DNA of 64,000 bases from Ascidia mentula (Eukaryota; Chordata; Ascidiacea; Phlebobranchia; Ascidiidae): the NCBI GenBank assembly GCA_947561715.1, contig OX387204.1, positions 16,559,001 to 16,623,000 on the forward strand, written 5' to 3'. The notes beneath the pieces were generated by a model, which did no database searches, was not told the origin of the DNA, and was given only the letters and a program-made list of their open reading frames with translations. The translations under genes were made by a program, and so were the position numbers. The number at the start of each line of letters is the position of its first letter. Positions within the stretch are counted from its first letter, which is position 1. Shown here one piece after another: positions 35,401-48,900 of the stretch.

Positions 35401-38400
35401 ATCCCACACAGCATCATGCCCTACGTAGCCTTTTCCACGTTCCGCGAACGGAAACCACACTGCCCACATCTGATAAACGATGACATACAATGGAATTTTT
35501 TTGCCAGTCACGTGCCAACGTAAAACTTTGCTTATAGGCTTCTGACTGGTCACGTGTCAATCACTTGGGCAACGGACGCGACGGGGTGACCTTGAACTAC
35601 ACTTGGTCGCTTCCACACTTTCCCAGCAACGAAAAGAAACGATGCGTTTTCCGTATGAGGTATACTATGACTTTTTTTACCACAACATATTTGAGCTCAG
35701 GATATCCTGGCCACGAGTCCCAATGAGGTTTTTTGACCACGCCAATATTTCTAGTTCGTTCTAGACTCCGTTACCACCATGCGGCAAATATTTCTAGATT
35801 TTGTTTCGCTAGGTGGCAGTATGGATCAGGTTGATATGTTATTTGCAGGTACAATATTTCCACCGACGACTACGCACCATTTTCCACTACTTCTGATCAC
35901 AACGAGAAAAAGTAAGTTGTAACTTCGTGTGGTTTCTTTTACATCCAAACTTTCTAAATACAATAAGGTGTTGACACATGACCCGCAGATGTAGGAAAAG
36001 GACCCCTTGATAAAAACTCTTTTGACAAAAAATATATAATAGTTACATGTAAAGTACTTTATCTGTATTTACCTTCGCCATCCTGATTGTCCGAAAAGTC
36101 AGTTAAATTGCCAGAGTTTAATACAATATGTGTGCTGATCACTTTCGAGTTAAATGCCCGCTCGGGCCATTTCCTTTGTTCAGCTAACTTGTAGCAAATA
36201 TGAATGCAAAGTAACTGGAAAACTGAAAAAAAGCTGAATTTGCCAAAAACTGAAATCCTTTGGCCTTGAAGCTTCTTGGAATGCCTTGTTTAGCAAATAC
36301 CCTTGCCTATAAAAACAGACATCTTTCTTTTACACTTTCGTATGCAAACCACATCAAAATTATGTTCGCCTTTTGCGCATTTTTTCTTCCTGTTTCATAA
36401 TCCCGCTTGCGTATATTGATAAAGGTGGTGCTCTTGTGCGAATTATCCTTACGAGGATAGTCGATCGAATAACAACCGAAACGTCGAATATATTGAATAG
36501 TTTTTGTCAAATGAGCTTTTGAGTTGAGTTTTCCTTTCCACTTGGCAGAACAAACAACGTGGTTGTGCAACGTTCACCGATCGAACAGAACCCACTGGTT
36601 AACATCGGAGCAGACAACCAACTTTTACAACTTGCAATCAACACGGACCAAACGGGACGGACTTTCCAAGATAGAAGCCACGCATTTTTCATCTCGCCTC
36701 GTCCTTCCGGTTAGTTGTCAGTTTATTCTTTTGTTTTGTATTCTGGAATCCCCAAGTCAAGCTGATATTCTTCAAGTATACATTTTCCTGATATTAAGAT
36801 GAGGTGCTATCACGATTTCGATTCAATATGTTTATTCAAACATGCTATCGCGATTCAATGCGTCCAGAAAGTTGTCCTAATACATGTCGCTAGAAATATA
36901 GAAAAAAGTCCAATGAGTTTTTTGAAACAAGTAAATTTCCTAAAGTTTAACATCGTAGTTTAACTTTGCTAGCACAGGCAAAAACATATAACCTGACAAA
37001 AAGAACTTCATCGCGGGAATTCATTCACTAAAACATAATAATGTACCTTTCAGGTATTGCCGATACAGCTCACTTGATTAACCTCAACGTCAGAGGAAAG
37101 CGTGGCAACATAGTTCAAGTTTATCCGGCTGTGGAATATGACTTCAGTCCTAATAATCTGCATATCACTCAACAAGATCTCGTACATATTCAGTGGACAG
37201 GATCCAACACCCACAATAATGGTAAATGTTCAGTATCAACAATTCTAAATAACAATCAATAGATATATTTAAATAGGTTAGTTTGAAACTTGTACATAAA
37301 TTACGGCTTGGTAAACAGAGATTTAAGTGCCACTTTTGCATCAGGTAATTTGGCGCAACAGTTTTTGCCAAAAAAGTGAATCACGAATTTTTTTTATTAA
37401 AATCCTGCTTACCTGTGCATAAAAGCTTTAAAAAAATATGATATTGTACCGCAACCTTGTTTCGAAGAGGTTGTTGAAGTTTGGTTGTAAAAATCTGCAA
37501 GTACAAATACAAAAAATTCAAGCCGCACCACTATTACAATGGTCCAACTCTGGTGTAGAAAATAATGTGCGTGTACCAATTACACGTCACAAATGTCATG
37601 TGTTGCGTAACAGAGGCACCAGGTGGTGATGGCCAAACAGGAAATGCTGGCGAGGGAAAAGAAGGATCAGACAAACACAATTTAGTTGAACTTCCTGATC
37701 CGTCGGGAAATTTTCCCACGCCCTACGAGTTTACTCAGTTGCATAAAAGTAAGTTTGAGTGAAATACATTTAACCTTGAAAAAAAATACCCACAAAATTG
37801 CTGCATAATTGCATGATGTTGGTCTTCAAAATGCTAGTTTTTGGCATTTCTAAGTTAATAAATTCTAAGTATTTCGCATGTGCTTTACCTGTTTCTATGT
37901 ATTCAACGCAAACAAAAATCCTGACCGACAATCTTAATTATTTTTCGCCATCGAAAATAATGTTTAATTATTAGTTGATATCATCATACATTGGAGAAAG
38001 AATTTCACCTGTGGTAACTCACCATGTAGTCTGGACGGAGTGTTTATGCTTTAAATATTTATATGAAGGGTCCCAAAGGAATAGGTTTTATTGTGTTGTA
38101 GCGATGTACTTACAGAGCTTTTGTTCACAGATTGGGAAGTCGTGTGGAGCTACAATCCGGTATCTGGTTTGACCAACCGAGATTACGCAATACAACTCGC
38201 CTCAACCGGATATTACAAGTCAGTACATTCATCTACACATGAATAAATCACGTACCATTTATAACTTGCAGTTACGACTATGACACCATTGTGTTTTGAT
38301 GACCTAGTTCAAGTCATGTTACATGACGGGGAAAAAGTGCCCTTGGCGTTGTTTGACAATGCACCATGTAGGGACCAATTTGAGACGACGATTATTTTAA

Positions 38401-38764
38401 TGTAGCGTAACGAAAATACTGGTCGTTTTTTTCGTAAGGCCGTTTGGAACTATAAAATTATTGATTTCCATTTCTTTGCATCGCACTTGTTTAAAAATTG
38501 GTGGGTATTTGTAAGTCCAATACTACATTTCAATGATGTTTCATATATCCCCACTTTGTATTTAACAGATGCGAACTCCAGTCAATTTGCAACAACGATT
38601 CGGTGGAAAAGAAGGGAGCGATGAACGTCCAGCTCAACAATGCCCCGTCCTCCTTTCCCGGTTTAATCGTCCGCTTCACAAAAGCAGGCACTTACCATTA
38701 CATGTCTACCAGGAATAACAACTTCTCCAACCGAAGCCAGAAGGGAAAATTTGTCGTCACCTAA
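32451..38764 (+). CDS. DD3-3-like secreted protein
   Basis: Fourteen exons: 32451-32600, 32821-32895, 33027-33183, 33473-33661, 33925-34114, 34382-34565, 34913-35053, 35538-35659, 35849-35911, 36549-36709, 37054-37221, 37614-37748, 38131-38218, 38569-38764; 672 aa. The signal peptide ([19 protein letters not shown]) precedes [16 protein letters not shown], then [62 protein letters not shown] and a closing [19 protein letters not shown] just before the stop. It has the full DD3-3 core but none of the extension and helix of its divergent neighbour, so it should be secreted. Some introns match the neighbour's (for example phase 2 before RYNI) and others do not, so the duplication is old. Confidence 0.88.
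33290..33455. repeat. Intronic repeat, copy 1
   Basis: It shares an ordered series of blocks with 35140-35275: TCGTATTG..GTA, TAATGACTTGCACA, a middle of similar length, and GGCTTTTACTATAGACCTGGTGTCCC. Both copies lie in introns of the same gene. A MITE-like element is likely, but the ends were not defined. Confidence 0.6.
35140..35275. repeat. Intronic repeat, copy 2
   Basis: Second copy of the repeat at 33290-33455, same orientation, ending AGGCTTTCACAATAGACCGG then GTGTCCC. Confidence 0.6.
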
Positions 38765-39999
38765 AGTGTTTGTCATTTACATTTCTGTACAGTTTTGCCG
38801 ATGTCACCGGTTGGCATTTTTTGACAGTGGTTGGAGTCGAAACTTTGTTTTTTTTTGAAAAGTTTGCAACCACTGAATGTTGAGAAAACTACGTATGATA
38901 TTTCGGTAAGAAAGGGAAACTTATTTCTACAACTGTAAACGTAAAAAGAATTACAATTTAAAACAAGGTTATAGTCAAAACCTAAACAATTAAACTTGTT
39001 ACATGATTTTGAAATTCGAACACGTCCATACCATTTCAACAGTCTTCTCGTATGTTTTCTATCATGTTTCTGTCACAGTTCCATCGCTTCAACATCTTGT
39101 CTCAAGTAAATTAGTTTGCTGCGTGGCTGGAACGCGCAGTTTTTAATTACGCTCCATCCATTGTATCGTTTTTTTTAGGTCTATGCGACTAGTTTCATCG
39201 GTACGATTCAAATTATTGGTTGTATTTACTGCGGCAATTTCTTGCCTTTCTTGTGTGTTTCTGCATCGTATGCACTTATAGGGTGTTTGAAAATGTTGAT
39301 CCAAATATTCTGTTATGTGATAAAACCAAAACGTATTTCTCTGCGGGTTTCACGTTCATCCCACTGTAAAATTCAACTGAGAAAGCTTCCTGTCCGGTTT
39401 TCACTTCGCGGAATGCTAAACATACTTCTGCCTTTTCTCCCGTGCAATGTACATACTTAATGCTTTACTTTGAAAATCTTCACGATTTCTGCGGAGTAAT
39501 TTCGTCTCAGCTTCTGTTCATTCATGTTCGCTCGATATTCTTACATTACAGTTTGACGTCACACAACGCGGTTCCTTTCTGTACAATGTTTCGGTTTCTG
39601 TAAGTTTGTGCAATACACGTTTATTATTTCGGGCATTGTAAAGATGGAAGGGAGTCGATTTCACGTGCAAGCTTCGTTAGTGTTCACTAGAAGAGTAGAA
39701 ACGTTCGTTTTCAAACATGACAAAAACACCTATATCTCCAGCACCGACAGGCCAAACTATCAAACACTGACGTAATTATTAAAAACAAGAAAGAATGGAA
39801 GGGACAACAGTTGAAACACAAACACGGTAAATAAATAGTCTGAACTTCCTATTTACACGCGACGGTAAAATATGTACACCCTACACGTTAGCGCCACCGC
39901 GCGAATATCGATCAATGCGCGTCCATACGCCAGGTGCCGCTGTCGCAGCATCTCTCGCGTTCGGCAAGTTGTTGGACAAAACCTCCACGGGCGGTTGAA
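38765..39999. other. Convergent 3' flanks, no gene seen
   Basis: This lies between the 3' end of the plus-strand DD3-3-like gene and the stop of the minus-strand GPCR. TTTATT near 39620 (AATAAA on the minus strand) could serve the GPCR. Nothing else was recognised. Confidence 0.5.
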
Positions 40000-42900
40000 C
40001 TAAACGCTTTCCTCGCTTCGGTTGCCGTTGCCCATCAGAGGTTCCCCACATTCGTTAATGGAATTGCGAATATTGCTGTCCTCTGTATTCCGCCGACTAG
40101 ACAGACTGCCTTTTGCGTGAACTATAAGACTGTCGGTGTGGTTCGAGTGGTTGTGATTCTCTGTGTGGCTGTAAACCGACGTCATCTGCGTGTTGTTGCT
40201 GTGATAGGTCGAGCATTTCCTCGAGGTGGCAGCAGGGAGTCCCTTCCGCCACCGCCAGTTGCGCCAAACTTTCGCCACTTCGGTTTGAACTTCGCCGTTC
40301 AAAAAGCAGTAGAGAATGGAAATAAGCATCCCCTGGTGAAAACAAACGGTGTAAAAATCCTGTTTTGTCGGCTTACTTTCTTCAATATTAGCCTTCCTTG
40401 AAATTCCTGGCTATTATCTTCTATTATTCTGCTCTGGTTGAAGCTCAAGAATACACCCTGGTGGAGAATATTTCTGCTGTCCTTGTTCCTCCAAACCCTT
40501 GCAGTTACAACCTCGGAAAATAATCTGTATGACGAGCGACAGATTTTCTACATAGCTCCACCAGTTCGCAAGCAATTTCAATAAAACCATTAACATCTTG
40601 CACACACGCCTTTGCTAAACCTGCATGTTTTCGGCCTCGGTCGAATTCCACCTTGAACGCGCGGCATTCCGTAACAGGTAGCTGTCACGACAGGAACTTA
40701 TCTGCTGATTATCGTCACGCTACTGCAGACCTTTGACCATTTGCCTCACGCGCAACGCCAGAACGGCATTACTGAACTGTCCTGACCCTGAAGGCTGGAA
40801 GCCAACTGCTAGGCCCGTGTAAACTGCCTTGACCACGGCGCGACCTCGCGAAGCCGTAAACACGTGAAAATTTGTGTTCACCAGGAATTCGCTCGGGGTC
40901 ACGCCTATTTACTACCCGGGGCCGATTCGGAGAAGGTTAGTGCCGCGTCGACGCCCGACTTCGAGGAATTTGCTAAATATTCTTAAACGCGATGCCGCGA
41001 ACTAATCCGCGCTGGGAAATACGTTGCACGATATTGCGGTGAAAGTCGTACCTTGAAGTCACAATAAACATGAAAACGAGTTTGTAAGAATGTAAGTGTC
41101 AATTGCAGACATGTTTTGTTACTAAAAAGTTTAAAATTGCTGCTTGTGAAAAAGCAGCTGATCATCACAGCATCATGATGAATTTGTTATATTTAACATG
41201 AAAGTTATGTACAGTGAATGTAATCCATTGTTATAATTATTCCACAAACTAGGCTGGAAAAAAGACAAGTTTATTAACGTGAAATGGCGAATTTTTCATT
41301 GGGTGCAAGTTTGTTAATGTTTGTGTTAAAACCGCGAGTTGCAACGAGTTGCTACGAGGGCCGTAAAATTGAGATACGAGTGCTATTCTACACAAAAATA
41401 CGATTATGTGGAACCGAGTAGATACCGCGTAGGTTCTGAGGTTGATTTGACAGATAGTTGGAACATCGCAACGGGGGTATCGTACGTACACCAACAAATA
41501 TTTAAGGGTTGTCAGTCTTTTAGACAAACGTGGTATTGTTTTGGGGCTTTATATATCTGCCAAAAAGCCAACTGTTCTTTTTCATAGTTTACAACGCACC
41601 CATTATAAATAAAGTTTTTTTACAAACTCTTTTCTGACCCCTTCTAAAGCAGTTAAGTCTGTTCACTATTAAAACCCCACATGTATTACATTAGGAGGCT
41701 TGTAAAAGCAAAACTGAAAACAGGCAACCGATAAATTAACTAAAATGTTCTCCTGGTGGTGAAGAAACTAAAACCCTGTTCTGCCACTCAACCTTAACCT
41801 ATAAGAACAAGTGTTCTCACAAACCTTTCGTAACTATCCAAATATCATACGACCCTCGGTAACTTATCACACTGCCATGTAGCAAGTTCAACTCCGGCTC
41901 TAACTGAAACTAGCAAGCCAACTCTATAACAACCAAAAAGCAAGGATTACCAAAAAGCATCGCACCTGTACGGACGTGAAGGTCATTTCAAATGCGATTT
42001 TCACGTGCATGGCTTCGTTCTCATTCCCGACTACCTCCCCAACCACGAATAGGAACACGATGTAGTGAATCCCCAAAAGTGGAATAAGAGCCAGCGTTGA
42101 TCTGGCTAGTCTGTACCCGTCGTCGTTCCTTGGCATGTTGTTTGCCCTGAGTTTGGATATGATGATCCGGATGATGTTGATGAAAATGATAAAGTTGATC
42201 TGAATAATGAAGAAACACCGTTTTTGTTATGTTGTAAGTTATGTTATGTAAATATGTGTGCATTAATCTGTCGCGGTTTCAGTGATGCAAGAAGATAAAG
42301 CTGGCGGAAAAAGGTTACATTGACAGCTACAAAACCTCAGGCTTTATCGGGTCAGGCGCGCCCTGGTAAAAAGGTGACTTCCAACCGAAAACTCAACCGC
42401 GATGAATCTCTCTTGCCAAATGAGATCTCAATATAATTTTATTTCAGTTTTAGCTCAATTTCTTGCGGATTGTTATATAACCGCAGACCCAGCCTAACCG
42501 GTCATCTGCCGCATGCAGAATCGAACGCTGTTAATTTGTTGACGAAACAAATAATGCCTCAATAAGCTCTGTTCTTTTAAACCCAGTGCCATCATGCGTC
42601 GTCGCTGACAGAATTTACTTTAAAGAAGTTAAAAAAAAACATTTTCGTTTAGGTTTAAGTAATTTAACAGCCAATAGCGGAAATTAGAAGAGTGATATCG
42701 ATTCAGTTAGACAGATCGACCGACAAATGCATTGAAATCGGGTAGCGACTGTCGTTAAGCACGTCCTTATCCGATCGACGGCCATCAACTGCAACCAAAG
42801 CGTTGCCTGAGTACTTAGAAGAAATCGTGATTGCCAGTGGAAGCGTGATATAACCCCAGTTATGTTGGTACCAACGGCAACCGTAGCCAATGCGTGAAAC

Positions 42901-45900
42901 CGTCGCGGAAGCAGCGCGAGTTCAATAGGGTTCAACTATAGGCGATCACACGCCGCTTGACTGTAATCACGAGTTGTGGCTTTGGTGATATTATTAAGGT
43001 ATGCAGGAAATTGCACGTTTGATTCCGCAAGAAATGAAATTTTGAGTCAGCAATTAAGAGTTCACCACGTTATATAAGTTTCCCAACCGGGCATCGACTT
43101 AATGGATTGCATGGCGAAATTTATCGGCCGAAGAGGTAACCATATTAGGTGTCACACATAAATCAAATCAGGTTAGACAAGTGTACTTTCATAAGCATTT
43201 TTACCGACAAACACAACGTCACAGCACACCCTGCTGGGGTCATAAATACATTGCAAGCACCCACAGTCGCGAATAAAACGAACAAACGGTGAACAAAATG
43301 GTTTAGGATATATTTTATATGAGAATTGGATTTAGGTATTTGGTAAAAGTAATCGGTATTTACGATTTACGGCGATACAAACAATGGGATAGCCATGCTG
43401 TTGCCTGCCGTCAACGCAACTTGTTCCTAATCGAGAACAATGCGAAGTAAACAATTCGCGCGCAATTATCCACGTAAGGATTTTTAACCGGTTTAAAACA
43501 TGACATGCGTCAGAGAAGTGAACGTGTGGTACAGTTTACGCGATTACGGTTGCATGAAATGTCAAAACTCTTACGAGTTGTCTTGTTTTGTTCCTGTCAG
43601 TCGCGACATATATAAACGTTTGGAGAAAACGAGTCGTTTGATGTGAGCTTACCAACGCATGTTTTAAGTTTTAGCCAATTAAAGCTCAGTTTATGGTCTT
43701 ATCCTAAGCGCAAATAGAAAAAGCACATGGTGCTTCTGTCATGTCTGAAGGCGCTACCGACGGGAGGAGTTGTGACGTGTGTAGCAAATATAAATTCTAA
43801 CGCATCAAAACGATTCTGGCCGTTGGCGAATTTTTTTGCCCATAAGGTATGCAGAAATGTTGACGCAAGGTAGTCTTTTGTTTTTGATTATTGCTTGAAA
43901 TGCCATTTGTGTTTTGGCAGTAAAATACTTCTGTAAACCGATGATGCTTCTTTAGCCTAATATACCTGAATGTATAAAAGTTTGAACAGCTTACCCCGAT
44001 CGAAACAACAATAGGTGCTTGAAGAGCCCATGCAAGTGACCGAATTTCGTCAAATTCCCAGCAACCTTCGTCCGCCAACGACAAACGCAAGGCCGTCCAA
44101 ATTCCTACTGGGATCCAAGGAGCTCCTGCGGAAAACAACTCTTAACTAAACTCTACGAGTCAAAATCAGACAAAAGCAACAAAAAATAAACACAACGGAT
44201 TGGAATTCTAAATGACGTGTTTTTGGAAAGTTTTTTTTAAAACTTTTTTTCGGTTGTTACGACAAACATTCTTGCTTAGACAAACCGTTGTTAGAATTTG
44301 GATAATACAACTACTAATTGCGGAGTGGACAATCCTTCATACTGACTTGTGTTTCTCGCATACGAACGTTTAAGACTAAAGAATGTTTAACTGCTTTTAA
44401 TATTAGCACTTAAACATATTCCACCACGTAGTTGCTCCGAATCCGAATCTTTAAATACAAATTAATACCAACTTACCCCATCCAAACGCCATGAACACTG
44501 GAAAATATTTGTGGTCTCTCATGGCGAAGAACAACAACATTTGCAAGTAGACGCCCTCCGCCAAAAGCCAGAAGTAGTTGACGATGACGGCGTAATGCAT
44601 TACGATGACTGCCAACCGACATCCGATCTGCGAAACAAAATTACATTAACGACGTGAGGTAGGAAGTTTGACTACGTGTGCATAATACAAGAGAAACATC
44701 ATAAGGTTGCAAAGTAAGATCTGTAAGAAGTTCTCTCAGAGACTTGCTGATTATCAAAACAACTGGACTTATTAACAAAAAATGCTTGCAAGTGAGCCTC
44801 ACAAAAACTAGGTACAACATTGGAACAACAAGTGAATTTTTGGTCGCACAATTCTCTTTAAGCGTAATTGGATTTAATATAATTTTCGACCTCCGTCCAA
44901 TTCTCGGCTTTCAAGTGGTTGAACGTCTGCACGGCGCAGCTTGTTAACCCAGTTAAACGTTAATAACCCTTGGACCCTCGCCTATAGCTTACAACACCAT
45001 TTCTCATGTCTATAGAGAAAGACAAACAGGTATTGCTATAGCACAGTGTGTGTCTGCTAGGTGGCAAATTGTTTAATAGTTTGTTTTGAAATATAAAAAC
45101 AACATATTAAGCTCACGGTTAGCGATGAAATTTTGAGGATTGACAACTTATGAGAGAATCAACATAAAAAAAATTGTCAGCACTATTCCGATCTATTATT
45201 TAGAATTTGGTTCGTGGCCGTTTTAAAATTTACCATGTGACACATTTTGTCATAACGAAATCTGTTCTTAAAAACGACAAGATTACGTGCAAACAATTAA
45301 CACCAAAACACATATAGCCTACAAGTTACTGCGATTTCACGATACAGGGTTAAATGAAGCAAAACCATATACGATGAATCATTGTATACCATAAGACCGC
45401 TGATTCCACCGAATTCGTCACAGTAAAATTCCATCGCGCCTACATCGAGGCGTTTTTGAATGTCGTAGTGATCCTGTAACACTTTGTCCTTTACCAGCAC
45501 CGCCGTATAGCGTAGAATGAATGATATCATCAGGTTGACGTGAATGTAGTTTCGCGTACAGTGCAGTTTCCTGTAACGAAGACTTCAATATTAGGAAAAC
45601 AACTTGCGGTGGTGACGTTTATGAAACCAACGAACAACTAAACTCGTACAGTTGTAGCTGATTTGGTTGCTAGCAAACGTTTAAATTCCCTATACAGTTG
45701 CATGGCATTTGCACTTAAGCTAAATAAACTTTGGCAAGGATGCCTTGAAGGGAAAGATTGGAAAACGTAGCAAACAGGGAAAGCAAAATTAAGAAAATCC
45801 CAAAAAGAACATGTGGAGCATTTTTGTGCCACACAAACCCAAAAATTTGCTACTATGGGGTTCGTATAGTTTATTGCATAAAAATACTTTCACACCCAAA

Positions 45901-48900
45901 CTGGCGCAGTATAAAGTGATTCTGCCATTTTGTTGTAACACGGTCGCCAGTAGTGGACGAGCTATGTCCTGGCGCCAACCACCGCTGTTTCGTTTGTATG
46001 CAGCAACGAACCACGTCGCCAAATTCTGCGGTGGATTAACGTGCAAACTTGCGTCAAAAGCCAATGTTGAAAATTTACAAAATAGTTGCGCGGAGGCAAT
46101 TAAGTCCACACAGAAAAAATTTCGGCGACAATAAGTCTCCGACAAGAGTCCAATAAATATTAGTTTTACGGTCACAAAGTTACCCAAATTTTTTGAGCTC
46201 CGCCCCTTGCTCTTTATATAAAAACGAATTATACAGGTCTTTTGGACAACAATTTTTCTAATAAGTTGGTAAAATGTATTCAATAAAAAAAACACCAAAA
46301 AATCAACATCCGGCGAATAAATAAAACCATGCGGTAACTTACTTGAAAAATGCAAAAAGAAAGAGGGCCACCATCAAGCAAATGAGTGAAAAAACATATC
46401 CAGTAGTGTAGATGGTCGTTAGAACTTTAACGAGGGACTCCTTCAAAAAAAGATAAAATATTTTTGTTCTGTTTTACCTTTAAGCCAATATATATTTTTC
46501 CGCTTTTTCCGCTCGGAGTTAATAAGCATTTTTTTCTTATTACATGTGCCAGAAATGCAACATTTAAAAAGTGTTCTGTTGTATTCTGGGTTTACTCCTG
46601 CATGAGTTACAACCGCAACCGACAAAAAGTAAATGATTGCAATTACAAAATCTTCTCCTCGTGCTGATTGTATACCACGGCAAACATGAAACATCAAACA
46701 CAATTTCTCCGAAAAAAACGTCCATTTTACCCACAATTACAGGAATTTTGAGAAATATTTTAGCGGATTATTTCAATGACTTGGCAAAATACAAATATTT
46801 CACATCATTTACCTCATTGTAATTATACAGCGACCAGGTTGCAAACGGCAAATTTAAGTATAATCCAAAAATCTTTATTATGAACCTCAGGGCATTCACG
46901 GCGGCAGTTTTAACTTTCGCGAAGGTGCGCCAAGTTGGAGGGCGTGTCATGGGCGTGTCTGAAGTTTTAAATCTCGATTTATCCCAATATTTTTGCAGTT
47001 TTGCGTAAAATTAATGTGACTACTGCGAGTAGGCTAAGCAGCACTGCAAGAACGTTTTTGATGTTCTATTTATAGTTTAAACACGGGTGGTTTGACCTTT
47101 TATGAACCCGGCATAAATCCTTGGCGTGAAGAATGCCTTTGGCGAGGAAACTTGGAAAGGTTGAATGACATATTGCGACAATGCGCACACGTTTAACTGT
47201 ACTTTGTGGCAAAGCCTTAAGCTGTAAATGGGAAAAACTTTTGTGGAATTAAGCGGTTTACGTTGTGAGGTTGCACGGGGTCGTTCGTGTCTATTTAAAA
47301 AAGCATGACTAACCTGCGCGGTTAGGACACAACGCTTTAATCACGGTAGGTTGTTTTATCCTGGTTTGTTTGACAGACTTAACAGGATTAGCCAAGGAAG
47401 ACCTGCTGCTAAACTTTATCAAACAGATGGTATTGTTGGTTATTTTTTTCTTGCGAGAAATTTAAAATGGACTTTTATGAGCTATGATATAGGGTTACCA
47501 GAATCGGGTGAGCGGAGCAACCGACTAAACTTAAAATAACTTCACAAATAACAAACCGATCGTTCATTCCCACCATTTTGAGTAGTTCCTCGGGGTTCAC
47601 ATCAGAGAGCTCACCATCCTGGGCTGTGGGGTCACATTGGCCGGTGTGGGACCAAACGACCAACTGTCCATCCTTCATATGCCGATACCAGGACCCGTTA
47701 TGGCACATTCGGTACGTTTTCAGCGTTGCTACAGATTGTATAAAATCTCGTTTAAGTCAATGGGACTGAAGAAGAAAATACCATCATGGTGGAACAGAAA
47801 TATGTGAAATCTTGTTTTTAAAACACCAAAACTATGAATATTTTAAAAGGGACAAGGGATGATAATTCGATCTCTAAATAAAACTTTTTAACCACTAACA
47901 ACTATAAAGTTTTTCTTTAGTTTTAATAAGAACAGCACAAACCCTAAATGTAATATAAAATAATCGTTCTGTTCCTTGACGATTTAAATTATCGGTTACT
48001 ACGACAAAAAAACGACTCTTTTTGCATCTTTATATGTTGTTGGAGGTACATGTTGTTTAACTTATTTCTTATATGTTAAAATTTGCGCACGGACGAGACA
48101 AACAACATCATCAATCACCCTTTAAACGGTTGGTAGCCACAAACCCAAGTATGTGCAATGATCAAAGATAGAGAAGGTATTAGACCTCATTACAGCCGTT
48201 GACTCTCGGCAAACAACAAAAGTTTCTCGGAAATGTTGTCATTACGTATTCTTCACAAAGCTGGAATTTCTCTGTCTTAATATGGATTCGGTTTATCAAC
48301 ATGGGCGCGTGGAGCGATTTGGCGCCAACTGAAATCACCTCAGACGCCATGATTACTATTTAGAGACACCACGAGGATTCTTGTACTACCAGATCTGTTT
48401 TTATAAATAACACGCGCGACTATAAGGTATACTGATCTTGTCTATAGCGCAAATTACTTTGTAACAAAACATAACTGTAAGATGTAATTACTGTTTTGAA
48501 TACACTTTCGAAAACATGAACCACACATGCGATGACTTTACATGTACCGAAACAGTAGCTACTTGGAATCAGTCAATCAACAAACTAATACAACAGCGAC
48601 GAAATCTCAAAGGCGGGCCGCTGTTAATTCGAGTGGATCTCATATCACGCTAAAAACCATGAGTGGGTTTATGCCTCTGTGCAAGCGGATTTCGCATTGT
48701 AATGTGGATTAAAAGTGGTGAGACGTCGCGGAAAAATTCCGCGAATACAACTGAAGTTCAAAGCCCACCTGGTAGAAAACGGCGAGAATCTGGTGTCAAA
48801 CGGGGCTGGTTTGTTACCGCTAGAGCACGTTTTAATGCGACAATTTCTGCCACAACAGAACACATCAAAGCCATGCGCAAAGTACCAATTGCACAACTGT

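Noticed and set aside
39934-40401. 155-codon plus-strand frame
   Set aside because: Antisense to the last exon of the GPCR, whose conserved TM7 motif fixes the strand.
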